Positions 36,094 through 44,394 of a stretch of DNA of 64,000 nucleotides are shown piece after piece. Origin of the DNA: CBDBUR01 sp965209065. Lineage in GTDB: Bacteria > Pseudomonadota > Alphaproteobacteria > JAPOUT01 > G958296285. The translations under genes and the position numbers were made by a program. Location of the stretch: positions 1,623,334-1,687,333 of the forward strand of contig OZ242373.1 of assembly GCA_965209065.1 (NCBI GenBank), given 5' to 3'. The number at the start of each line of letters is the position of its first letter. Within the stretch, counting starts at the first letter, position 1. Below the pieces are notes generated by a model. It was not told the DNA's origin. It saw only the letters and a list, made by a program, of their open reading frames with translations, and made no database searches.

Positions 36094-37197
36094 GTGAGAA
36101 AATTTTTATTTACTTTAGCGCTCGCGCTTATGCTTGCTTTTGCGGGTGAAGCTCAGGCAGCCTCAAACTATCCAAACTATAAGGTGGAGGTTGTGGCGGA
36201 AGGGTTAGAGACTCCTTGGGCTCTAGCGCTCTTGCCGAGCGGCGATATGCTCGTGACCGAATTGAAAGGCAGCCTTAGATATATTAGACGCGGCAAGCTC
36301 GTTAAGAATCCCATTGCGGGTGTGCCAAAAGTGCTTTATGCCGGGCAGGGCGGCTTGATGGACGTGGTGCTTGACCCCAAGTTTAAGCGCAACCGCATTA
36401 TCTATTTGTCTTATGCCGCCCCGGTGGGAGATAAAAACCAAACCACCGTGATGAAAGCAAAACTTCAAGGGGCGAGGCTTACGAATAAGAAAATTATTTT
36501 TCGTGCCAATCCGCTCAAGAAGCCGCCGGTTCATTATGGCGGTCGTATGGCATTTATGAAGGACGGCACCTTGCTCATTACGCTCGGTGATGGCTTTAAT
36601 CTCAGGGAGGAAGCGCAAAATCCTAAAACGCATTTTGGCTCTATCGTCCGCATCAACACCGATGGCTCCGTGCCGAAGGACAACCCTTATGTTACCAACA
36701 AAAAGGGCAAACCCGAAATATGGACGATAGGTCATCGCAATGTGCAGGCGATTCTTGTCGATAGCAAAGGGCGCGTGTTCGCTAACGAACATGGTCCTCA
36801 AGGCGGCGATGAAGTGAATCTGGTTCAAAAAGGAAAAAATTATGGCTGGCCGGTCGTAACCTATGGTCTTGATTATAGCGGCGCGACTATCTCGCCGTGG
36901 AAAGAGAGAAAGGGATATGAAAGCCCTCTTCACCAATGGACGCCTTCTATAGGTCCTTCGAGTATGGCAATTTACGAAGCGCGCGCTTTTTCTAAATGGC
37001 GCGGGAGTTTGTTTGTGACGAGTCTCATCTTTGGCAGAGTAGAGCGGCTAACACTCAAAGGCGATAAGGTGGTTGCTAAAGAAAATTTGTTTGAGGAATT
37101 AGACGACCGCTTGCGTTATATTACAGTCGGCAAAAGGGGCGCGCTTTATCTTTTAGCTGAAACCAAAGGGCAAGTCTTAAAAATCACGCCTCAATAG
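36094..37197 (+). CDS. PQQ-dependent aldose sugar dehydrogenase (GSDH family)
   Basis: 367 aa. Signal peptide MRKFLFTLALALMLAFAGEA (cleavage near AQA). The beta-propeller motifs are those of the soluble sugar dehydrogenases (YliI/Asd): ETPWALALLPSGDMLVTE, GQGGLMDVVLDPKF, HYGGRMAFMKDGTLLITLGD, WTIGHRNVQAI, ANEHGPQGGDEVN (PQQ/Ca region) and NYGWPVVTYG. It acts in the periplasm. The start is GTG with AGAGGAAAAA upstream. Convergent 14-bp overlap with the CitE-like gene. Confidence 0.9.
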   Translation: MRKFLFTLALALMLAFAGEAQAASNYPNYKVEVVAEGLETPWALALLPSGDMLVTELKGSLRYIRRGKLVKNPIAGVPKVLYAGQGGLMDVVLDPKFKRNRIIYLSYAAPVGDKNQTTVMKAKLQGARLTNKKIIFRANPLKKPPVHYGGRMAFMKDGTLLITLGDGFNLREEAQNPKTHFGSIVRINTDGSVPKDNPYVTNKKGKPEIWTIGHRNVQAILVDSKGRVFANEHGPQGGDEVNLVQKGKNYGWPVVTYGLDYSGATISPWKERKGYESPLHQWTPSIGPSSMAIYEARAFSKWRGSLFVTSLIFGRVERLTLKGDKVVAKENLFEELDDRLRYITVGKRGALYLLAETKGQVLKITPQ

Positions 37198-38101
37198 CTT
37201 TTGCTTTATCTAAAACATTTTGATAAAGCCGGGCGGTCGCAACATCTATCATTTCGCCATCAACCGCAATAGCACCTGTCCCTTGCTTTTGCGCTTCCTT
37301 ATAGGCTTGAACTATTTTTTGCGCACGTTCGATTTCTTTTTTGCTCGGCGTGAAAACTTTTATACAAGTCTCTAGCTGCGCGGGGTGAATTGCCATCTTG
37401 CCGTCAAAGCCCATCGCCGCTGCGTGGGTGCATGCCTTTTTCAACCCCTGATTATCCTTGAAATCAAAAAAAGGAGAATCAATCACATCAAGCGTCCCCA
37501 CCGCAGCCGTAGCCACACGCGCAGCTGCCACCAGCTTAAAGCGCGGATAATAAAGCAAATCGCCTTGGTGGGGTAGCTCTAGCTTCATTCCCATAGAGGC
37601 GGCGAAATCGCCGGCGCCAAATATCAAAGCCTCTATGCGCTTGCTCGCTTTTGTAATCGCGCTGATGTTTTCAACGCCTTCTAGCGTTTCAATTAAAAGC
37701 TCCAAGCCTATCGGGGTTGTTCGCTTTAACTTTCTCTCTAGGACGCGGAGAGCCTTGTCTATTTTGATAACCTCCTGCGCGCAGCCCACCTTCGGCACGA
37801 TAATGGAATCCAAATCATTCCCCGCCTCTTTGAGTAACGTGTCAATATCCTCTTGCCACCAAGGGCTGGCAAGTCCATTGATACGCACCGCGCGCACTTT
37901 CTCGCCCCAGTCGAGCTGCTGGAGCGCTAGAGCAACGCAATGGCGCGCGCGCGCTTTTTCGTTCGGCGCGACCGCATCTTCTAAATCGCAAAACACTTCA
38001 TCAGCTTTAGAGGCAACCGCCTTTTCAATTCTCGCTCTATCCCCGCCGCCAACCGCAAGCACCGCGCGGCGCAACTTTTTTCTCTTGACTTTATCGCCCA
38101 T
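37184..38101 (-). CDS. HpcH/HpaI-type CoA ester lyase (CitE/Mcl-like)
   Basis: 305 aa, TIM-barrel of the CitE/malyl-CoA lyase family. It has EVFCDLEDAVAPNEK (metal/acid), RAVRINGLASPWWQED, IGLELLIETLEGV (metal-binding Glu), FGAGDFAASMGM and GFDGKMAIHPAQLE. Members cleave malyl-, citramalyl- or citryl-CoA; the missing CitF/CitD neighbours argue against citrate lyase. Divergent from znuC across 18 bp. Confidence 0.87.
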   Translation of the reverse strand: MGDKVKRKKLRRAVLAVGGGDRARIEKAVASKADEVFCDLEDAVAPNEKARARHCVALALQQLDWGEKVRAVRINGLASPWWQEDIDTLLKEAGNDLDSIIVPKVGCAQEVIKIDKALRVLERKLKRTTPIGLELLIETLEGVENISAITKASKRIEALIFGAGDFAASMGMKLELPHQGDLLYYPRFKLVAAARVATAAVGTLDVIDSPFFDFKDNQGLKKACTHAAAMGFDGKMAIHPAQLETCIKVFTPSKKEIERAQKIVQAYKEAQKQGTGAIAVDGEMIDVATARLYQNVLDKAKAIEA

Positions 38102-38119
38102 GGCTTATAAATATCAGTT

Positions 38120-38851
38120 ATGACTGCGCTAATCAAGGCAGAAGACCTTTGCTTATCCATAGGCAATAGGGATATTTTACAAAATGTCTCTCTCACAATA
38201 GGCGATAAAGGTTTTGTAACAATTATTGGTCCCAATGGCGCGGGCAAATCTGTTTTGCTCAAATGCCTGATGGGACTTATAAAAATTGATAGGGGCACAA
38301 TATCGCATAAAGAAAACATCAAGCTGGGCTATATGCCGCAGGAGTTCAAAACAGAATATGTTTTGCCTCTCACCGCGCGCGAGTTCTTGTGGCTAAAACG
38401 TGGCGTGAATCAAGCCCAGCTAGAAGAAGTCAGTCACGATATAAAAATAGAATCTGTGTTAGATAAAATGCTCTATCAGCTTTCAAGCGGAGAGCGCCAG
38501 CGCATTTTGCTGGCTTATGCTTTGCTAGGGAATCCTGAACTGCTGATACTCGATGAGCCCGCGCAAAATTTAGATATTAGCAGCCAGCTTGAGCTTTATG
38601 CTCTGCTAGATAAAATTTATGCAAAAGGGGAGACTAGCATTTTAATGGTATCGCACGATTTACATTTTGTTATGTCTTCGACCAAGCATGTGGTTTGTTT
38701 GTTTCATCATATTTGTTGTTCGGGAGCGCCGCGGCAAGTAAGCGAAGACCCGCAATTTATTTCTCTGTTTGGCAAGCGCGCGCAAACCTTGCTTGCCACT
38801 TACCAGCACAACCATGATCATGATCACGGAGGGGAGCATCCCATAGAATGA
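38120..38851 (+). CDS. znuC: Zinc ABC transporter ATP-binding protein with His-rich tail
   Basis: 243 aa. ABC ATPase: Walker A GPNGAGKSVLLKCL, signature LSSGERQRILLAYALL, Walker B LLILDEPAQNLD, H-loop LMVSHDLHFVMS. The C-terminus HNHDHDHGGEH can bind Zn and resembles other ZnuC proteins. It overlaps znuB by 4 bp. No znuA or zur is adjacent, so the binding protein must be encoded elsewhere. Confidence 0.92.
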   Translation: MTALIKAEDLCLSIGNRDILQNVSLTIGDKGFVTIIGPNGAGKSVLLKCLMGLIKIDRGTISHKENIKLGYMPQEFKTEYVLPLTAREFLWLKRGVNQAQLEEVSHDIKIESVLDKMLYQLSSGERQRILLAYALLGNPELLILDEPAQNLDISSQLELYALLDKIYAKGETSILMVSHDLHFVMSSTKHVVCLFHHICCSGAPRQVSEDPQFISLFGKRAQTLLATYQHNHDHDHGGEHPIE

Positions 38852-39729
38852 TGACGGATATAAACTTTTTTATTTTATTGGCGGGGTTAGGCATTGCTTT
38901 GAGTGCGACCTCGCTTGGTTGTTTTGTTGTGTGGCGTAAGATGGCTTACTTTGGCGATGCGATTTCCCATAGTGCTTTGCTAGGGGTGGCTTTAGGGTTT
39001 TTTTTAAGCGGGCTTGAGGCTCACCAAGATGAAGAGCATGCGGGACACGCAGAGCATGCCGAGCACGCGGGGCATGGTGCTTCTTTAGATATTGCTTTTG
39101 AGCAGCATTTAGGCATTTTGCTGGTTGCCTTTGCCTTTGCGGCTTTATTGATTTGGTTAAACACGCGCAAAACCTTGTCGTTAGATGTTTTGCTAGGCAT
39201 TTTGTCTCACGCGGCTTTAGCCGTTGGTCTTATCGCGATGAGTTTTTTGGGTGGCGCAGAATTTGATTTTCACGACATTTTACTTGGCAAGATAGATAAG
39301 ATAAACGCGCAAGATTTATTTTTGATTTATGCAACGGCGGCGGTTATTTTGGGCGTGCTTTATTGGCAAAGGCGCGCGCTGATGTTAATCACGTTGTCGG
39401 AGGATATTGCTAGAGCCGAAGGGTTTAGGGTTTTCTCGCTTAATCTTTTGTTTATGGCTTTGATGGCGCTTTTTGTTATGGTTGCGGCGCAGTTGATTGG
39501 TATTTTGCTGATTGCTTCTTTTTTAATTATACCGGCGGCGAGTGCGCGCCAGCTTGCGCGGGGCTATCGTCAAATGGTGATTTTATCTTGGATTTTAGGC
39601 TCTGCGGCAGTGTTTATCGGGTTTGGGCTTTCTGCTCTTTTTGTTTTGCCGATAGGCGCTGCGATTGTTTTTGCGTCGGTTTTAATTTTTGCTCTCCTCT
39701 TACCCTTCACGAGAAAAATAACGCTTTAG
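38848..39729 (+). CDS. znuB: Zinc ABC transporter permease with His/Glu loop
   Basis: 293 aa, ABC-3 family permease with about eight membrane segments. LGCFVVWRKMAYFGDAISHS and LIASFLIIPAASARQLA are family motifs. Between the first helices lies an unusual loop, HQDEEHAGHAEHAEHAGHG (about residues 56-75), made of EHAGHA-like repeats and presumably periplasmic or vestibular Zn-binding. Partner of the upstream ZnuC. Confidence 0.92.
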   Translation: MMTDINFFILLAGLGIALSATSLGCFVVWRKMAYFGDAISHSALLGVALGFFLSGLEAHQDEEHAGHAEHAEHAGHGASLDIAFEQHLGILLVAFAFAALLIWLNTRKTLSLDVLLGILSHAALAVGLIAMSFLGGAEFDFHDILLGKIDKINAQDLFLIYATAAVILGVLYWQRRALMLITLSEDIARAEGFRVFSLNLLFMALMALFVMVAAQLIGILLIASFLIIPAASARQLARGYRQMVILSWILGSAAVFIGFGLSALFVLPIGAAIVFASVLIFALLLPFTRKITL

Positions 39730-39740
39730 TTTTTTATAAA

Positions 39741-39755
39741 GGTGATATAATCACC
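39741..39755 (+). promoter_or_regulatory. Palindromic operator over a TATAAT element
   Basis: GGTGAT-ATA-ATCACC is a perfect inverted repeat with 6-bp arms. Its centre contains TATAAT (39746-39751), a likely -10 of the gene at 39775. A regulator binding the palindrome would block this promoter. No good -35 is visible. Confidence 0.4.
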
Positions 39756-39774
39756 GCAATAAAGGGGGAAAATA

Positions 39775-40848
39775 ATGATTACTGCTGGCGATGATTATCC
39801 ACTACACCAAACAGCCGATGCCATTGCCTTTGCCGGCACCGACCGCAACTTCTACGATAGATTTTTTTTCAACGGCTATAAGGACGATTTGTTTTTTGCG
39901 ATAGCACTTGGGGTTTATCCTCAGCTAAACATAATGGATGCTGCTTTTTGCATTTCGCTTGACGGCATGCAACATAATCTGCGTTTTTCTAAAGCGATGC
40001 ATTTAGATAGGCTTGGTATGAAGCTCGGCGCGTTTTCACTAGAGATAAAGAAACCTTTAGAGCTAACGCGCATTTGTATCGAAGACAATGACTCAGGCAT
40101 TCGCGCCACGCTGGAGGCGCACGCGCGTCATCAGGCGGTCGAGGAGCCGCGCTTCACCAGACGCAATGGCGCGCGCGCTTTTATGGACTACACAAGGCTG
40201 ACACAAAATATCACATGGCACGGAACGCTTAATGTGAAGGGCAAGACCATAGAGATTTCCTCTTGGCAAGGCACAAGAGACAGGAGCTGGGGGGTGCGTC
40301 CTGTGGGGGCGGCAGACCCGCAACCCAATATTCCACCGCTTGAGCCGCAGTTCTATTGGCTTTGGACGCCAAGTAATTTTGATAATCATAGTTTGTTTTT
40401 TCACACCAATGACGATGCTCTCGGCGGGGCGTGGAACAGACGCGCGGTGCTGGTCGATTTTGAGCAAAAAAGCCAAACGCACTTTGACTCTATCAAGTCA
40501 AAAATTGATTACGCCCCTAACACGCGAAGAATCAGCGGGGTTCATTTGGCGCTCGCCGATGAGCTTGAGGCGCAATTTGAGACAAAAACTCCCCTGTTTT
40601 ATATGAACGGCTTGGGCTATACGCACCCCGAATGGGGACACGGCACCTATCACGGCGAGGAGGCTTTCGCCTATGATGAAATTGATATTAGTCAAGCAGA
40701 GCAGTTGCTCGCGCAGGGTGCTTTCCAAAATCTTCATATTCAAGCTTTGAGTGATGTTCAGCTCAAGATGAAAGGTAAAACGTTGCGCGGAGCAGGAGTC
40801 ATCGAACAGCTATTTATCGGCGCGCATAAACCGAGCGGATGGGCGTGA
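39775..40848 (+). CDS. Conserved protein of the DUF7064/DUF7065 kind paired with a phosphotransferase
   Basis: 357 aa, no signal peptide or membrane segments. The recurrent aromatic/beta-rich composition, with FYDRFFFNGYKDDLFFAIAL near the start and SWQGTRDRSWGVRPVG in the middle, resembles lipocalin/AttH-like proteins found beside APH-type phosphotransferases (my recollection of DUF7064/7065). A GGGGGA ribosome-binding site precedes the ATG. It overlaps the phosphotransferase by 10 bp, so they act together; the substrate is unknown. Confidence 0.65.
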   Translation: MITAGDDYPLHQTADAIAFAGTDRNFYDRFFFNGYKDDLFFAIALGVYPQLNIMDAAFCISLDGMQHNLRFSKAMHLDRLGMKLGAFSLEIKKPLELTRICIEDNDSGIRATLEAHARHQAVEEPRFTRRNGARAFMDYTRLTQNITWHGTLNVKGKTIEISSWQGTRDRSWGVRPVGAADPQPNIPPLEPQFYWLWTPSNFDNHSLFFHTNDDALGGAWNRRAVLVDFEQKSQTHFDSIKSKIDYAPNTRRISGVHLALADELEAQFETKTPLFYMNGLGYTHPEWGHGTYHGEEAFAYDEIDISQAEQLLAQGAFQNLHIQALSDVQLKMKGKTLRGAGVIEQLFIGAHKPSGWA

Positions 40849-41918
40849 TGGTTTATCTCCCCGACCACCCCGAAAAATTTGACCTGAACTGGTTGGCAGA
40901 CAAACTGAATCAACCCGAAGGCGCACAGCCTCAAGACTTATTGGTGGGATTTGATATAAAGCCCATCGGCACCGGGCAGGTTGGCGACAGCTATCGCTTA
41001 ACGCTCGATTGGAAAGACGAAAGCGCAAAACCGAAAACGCTTGTTGCGAAATGTCCGGCACAAGACGAGAAGAGTCGCCAAACGGGCGCTCATCTACGCA
41101 ATTATGCGATGGAGGTGCGCTGGTATGAAAATTACGCGCAGCACGCGAACATTCGCACGCCCTTTTGCTATTACACCGAAATTGACGACAAGCTAGAAAA
41201 TTTTGTTTTGCTAATGGAAGATGTGGCGCCCGCGCAACAAGGCAACCAGCTAGAGGGGGGAAGCGTGGAGGAGATTGGTAAAATTCTCGCCGAAGCCGCG
41301 CACTTACACGGCTTCAAGTGGAATGACGCCAGCATAAAAAATATAGAGTGGCTTAACTACAACAAGGGCAATGAGGGTTTTGTCAAAACGCTTGTGCCGA
41401 GCATTTATCCCGAATGGTGCGAGCGTTATCAAGGACGTATCGATTCATCTATTTTAGAAATGGGAAAGGCATTTGTCGCGCGGCTAGAGGATTATCTCAC
41501 CCCACGCGATAAACCGGTTTCGATTGTGCATACAGACTTGCGCCTAGACAATATATTATTCAGCGACAGCGCAGGACGCGCGATTGTGGTGGATTGGCAA
41601 ACGGTCAATGCCGGAACGCCAATGGCAGATGTCGCCTATTGTATCGGCACGAGTTTCGCGCAGCCGCAAATGCGCGCGGATAATGAAAAGGCTTTGGTGG
41701 AAAATTACCTCAAGCAGCTAGAGCCTTACAGCAAGGGGGCTTATGCTTTTGAACAGGCGTGGGAGGACTATCGTTTTTCTGCCTTTTCTGGTTTTTTGAT
41801 GGGCGTTATCGCGGCGATGTTGGTAGAGCGCACCGAGCGCGGTGACGAAATGTTCGCGGTGATGGCAGAGCGCGCAGGAGCGCAAGCCCTTCATTTAGAT
41901 AGCTTGTCTCTATTATAA
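40839..41918 (+). CDS. APH/ecdysteroid-kinase-like phosphotransferase
   Basis: 359 aa. The kinase core is visible: LVAKCPAQ (ATP lysine), IVHTDLRLDNILF (HxDxxxxN catalytic loop) and AIVVDWQTVN (metal-binding DxQ/D). The overall form matches the phosphotransferase/EcKL group that phosphorylates small hydroxylated molecules such as steroids or alcohols rather than aminoglycosides. Overlaps the upstream gene by 10 bp. Confidence 0.8.
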   Translation: MGVMVYLPDHPEKFDLNWLADKLNQPEGAQPQDLLVGFDIKPIGTGQVGDSYRLTLDWKDESAKPKTLVAKCPAQDEKSRQTGAHLRNYAMEVRWYENYAQHANIRTPFCYYTEIDDKLENFVLLMEDVAPAQQGNQLEGGSVEEIGKILAEAAHLHGFKWNDASIKNIEWLNYNKGNEGFVKTLVPSIYPEWCERYQGRIDSSILEMGKAFVARLEDYLTPRDKPVSIVHTDLRLDNILFSDSAGRAIVVDWQTVNAGTPMADVAYCIGTSFAQPQMRADNEKALVENYLKQLEPYSKGAYAFEQAWEDYRFSAFSGFLMGVIAAMLVERTERGDEMFAVMAERAGAQALHLDSLSLL

Positions 41919-41928
41919 TTTATAAACT

Positions 41929-42921
41929 TTATAGTTTATAAACACGCGCTGCAGTTTTATAAAAAAGCGCATCTTTTTCTTCTTCACTATAAGCGCGCGC
42001 AATTTTTTTCATTGCGTTCCAATAAATAGCGTAGCTCAAGGATAATCTATCTACCGGGAAATTGCTCTCAAACATACAGCGGTCAGCACCAAAACATTCT
42101 ATCGTATGATGGTAATAGTTTTTCTGCTTTTCAATGAGTGCGTCCGAGCTTGGCGGCGCTTCTTGCTTATGAAAGTAAAAGCCGTTATCGCGCATCGCCA
42201 AACCACCAAGTTTAGCATAAACATTAGGGCAGGTAGCAAGCTCCGCCATATCTTTCTGCCACGCAGAAAAAACTTCTTCGCGCTTGTTCTTAAAACGCCC
42301 AACGCCGAGCGGTGTGCCGAAGTGGTCAATCACAAAAATAGTTTCAGGACAAGCGCGCGCCAGCGCAATAAAATCTTGGTTTTGGTGATGATAATGCCAG
42401 CTGTCATAACTTAAACCACGTTCGCCCAAACGGCGAACGCCCTGCCGAAAATTTTCTGTAGCAAAAAGCCCCGCAGGTTGCGAATTAAGAATAGACAGAG
42501 TTTCTTTTTGCGGGTCGTAAGCTCCTGCATGACGAATTCCCTTAAACAGCGCGCCGCCGATATTTTGATGAGCGTCTAAAATTTCATCTAAATGAGGCGA
42601 AGTTAAATCAGCAAAAGCAACAATGCCACAGATAAGCGCTTTGTTTGTCGCTTCCTTAGCACGCGCCGCCTGCTTAACAACATATTCAGTTTCTCCAACG
42701 GGACGTAAATAATCTTTGCCGTCCTGCCAGTAGCTGCTATTGCACTCAATAAACACGGTCTTGACAATGTTATGTCCCGAATCCGTGTCCCTCCATAAAT
42801 CTTCTAAGCGGTAGGGGAAAGGTTTGTGTTCCCACAAGTGGTGGTGGGGGTCAATAATTTTGCGCTCAGGCTCAATGATGTCCTCCTGCACTTGGTCTAG
42901 CCATATTTGGTTATCAAGCAT
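41929..42921 (-). CDS. Amidohydrolase_2 family metal-dependent hydrolase
   Basis: 330 aa. TIM-barrel hydrolase: IIDPHHHLWEHKPFPYRLED (metal HxH at about residues 26-28), TVFIECNSSYW, FVIDHFGTPLG (His), and MFESNFPVDRLS (catalytic Asp). Related to lactonases/decarboxylases of the COG3618 type. It overlaps the SDR by 8 bp, forming a two-gene catabolic operon. Confidence 0.88.
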   Translation of the reverse strand: MLDNQIWLDQVQEDIIEPERKIIDPHHHLWEHKPFPYRLEDLWRDTDSGHNIVKTVFIECNSSYWQDGKDYLRPVGETEYVVKQAARAKEATNKALICGIVAFADLTSPHLDEILDAHQNIGGALFKGIRHAGAYDPQKETLSILNSQPAGLFATENFRQGVRRLGERGLSYDSWHYHHQNQDFIALARACPETIFVIDHFGTPLGVGRFKNKREEVFSAWQKDMAELATCPNVYAKLGGLAMRDNGFYFHKQEAPPSSDALIEKQKNYYHHTIECFGADRCMFESNFPVDRLSLSYAIYWNAMKKIARAYSEEEKDALFYKTAARVYKL

Positions 42922-43690
42922 TGCGCGCCATCAAGCCGCCATCAACCGGAATAATCGCGCCAGTGATAAAACTCGCTGCGGGCAAAGCCAAAGATAAAGT
43001 CATATGAGCAACCTCTTCAGGCTTGCCATAGCGTCTTAATGCTGTGCGCCTTTTCGCGTAGATAACTTTATGCTCGTCGGGAATGGCTTGCGTGATGCCC
43101 GTCTCAATAGGACCGGGGCAAATACAATTACACGTAATGCCATCAGCCCCCAGCTCCACCGCAAGCGCGCGCGTGAGACCAATCACGCCATGTTTCGCAA
43201 CCGCATAAGCGCTATTGCGCGCGGTCGCACCCAAGCCCTCGGTTGACGCGATATTGATAATGCGCGCGCTCGGACTACGCTTCAGGTGAGGCAAAGCCGC
43301 GCGGATAAGCCACTGGTGCGCGGTCAGCATTACATCAAGGCTCGTCTGCCACGAGGAGTCATAGTTTTCATCGGTGAAAGGCATAAAGGTGGAAAGCCCC
43401 GCGTTATTCACCACAATATCAATGCCGCCAAACTTTTTTATGGTCGCCTCCACTATTTTAGGGTGGGCGGTTTTGTCAGCAACATCAAATGCTAAAGGAA
43501 GAATTTTACCAGAGATGCCATCAGAAACGTCAATATCACTTGCGGCCTTGTCGCATGCACTTTGCGTTAAATCGGTTAGGACAACATTAGCACCCGAAGC
43601 ACGAAACAGCCGCGCGGTCTCCAAGCCCATCCCGCTTGCCGCGCCGGTGATGATTGCCGTAAATCCTGCTATATCGCGCCCCTCTAGCAT
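42914..43690 (-). CDS. Short-chain dehydrogenase/reductase
   Basis: 258 aa from the ATG at 43690. NAD(P) motif TGAASGMGLETARL, NNAG motif VNNAGLSTF, catalytic Ser in IINIASTEG and YAVAKHG, and the C-terminal GAIIPVDGGL. An in-frame GTG at 43711 exists, but a near-perfect promoter places transcription start at about 43690, so the mRNA appears to be leaderless and the ATG is the start. Confidence 0.9.
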   Translation of the reverse strand: MLEGRDIAGFTAIITGAASGMGLETARLFRASGANVVLTDLTQSACDKAASDIDVSDGISGKILPLAFDVADKTAHPKIVEATIKKFGGIDIVVNNAGLSTFMPFTDENYDSSWQTSLDVMLTAHQWLIRAALPHLKRSPSARIINIASTEGLGATARNSAYAVAKHGVIGLTRALAVELGADGITCNCICPGPIETGITQAIPDEHKVIYAKRRTALRRYGKPEEVAHMTLSLALPAASFITGAIIPVDGGLMARNA

Positions 43691-43696
43691 AGAATT

Positions 43697-43725
43697 ATTA
43701 TAAAATAGCACCCTTGCTTTGACAA
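43697..43725 (-). promoter_or_regulatory. Near-consensus promoter for a leaderless SDR mRNA
   Basis: On the minus strand TTGTCA (43725-43720), a 17-bp spacer and TATAAT (43702-43697). The first transcribed base should be about 6-7 nt further, at the A of the ATG at 43690. There is no Shine-Dalgarno, so translation would begin on a 5'-terminal AUG. Confidence 0.65.
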
Positions 43726-43782
43726 GCCTGTGATGGTAAAATAGTGTTAGAATTAAAAATTCAGCAATAAAAGGAGGAACTA

Positions 43783-44394
43783 ATGAATAGCAAACTTTCT
43801 ACCACACTTCGGGGAACATTTTGGGTAGCGTTTTTACCCTTTATCCTCGCCGCGTGTGCTTCGGGCGAAGCACTGAACTTGAAATCGGAATGCACCTATT
43901 CCAATGGCGATGATGCGCCTCTTTGGACCTGTAATTCTAGTGTTGCGTTGGAATATAGCAACCTTAACGAGGTCGCTTGGGCGACGGGAGAATCGCGCAA
44001 GCTCAACGCGGGCAGAGGCTTACAGCAAAAAGCTGCCGTATTAGACGGCAGAGCGAAACTGCTAGAAAGAATCGTTGTGCGCGTGAAAAGCCTAATAGAA
44101 AAACATGCCGAAGGAAATAACGCTGATTTACAAATCAAACTATTCGTAGAGTCTTTTTCTGAAGGCACGTTAAAGGGTTCGCGCTCTTACACGCGCGCGA
44201 TAGACCCCGGCGACGGACATATGTATGTCATTGTTGGCATTGAAAACGACCTGTTCAAGAAAAATATAGAAGAAAATGAAGAGTATCAGGATATGCTTAA
44301 AAAAATTGAGCTAGACAAGGCTGCAGGGGGCAAGGTTGCTGTTGAGGCTATTAAAGAAGACCTAAGCGATATTAGTAAAGTTGTTTTACAATAA
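43783..44394 (+). CDS. LPP20-like lipoprotein
   Basis: 203 aa. Signal peptide and lipobox FILAACASG, so the mature Cys is at about residue 26. The middle (QQKAAVLDGRAKLLERIVVR) resembles LPP20/FlgP-type lipoproteins, which have an alanine-rich DGRAKL helix. It is the first of five overlapping lipoprotein genes. A GGAGG RBS precedes the ATG. Confidence 0.75.
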   Translation: MNSKLSTTLRGTFWVAFLPFILAACASGEALNLKSECTYSNGDDAPLWTCNSSVALEYSNLNEVAWATGESRKLNAGRGLQQKAAVLDGRAKLLERIVVRVKSLIEKHAEGNNADLQIKLFVESFSEGTLKGSRSYTRAIDPGDGHMYVIVGIENDLFKKNIEENEEYQDMLKKIELDKAAGGKVAVEAIKEDLSDISKVVLQ

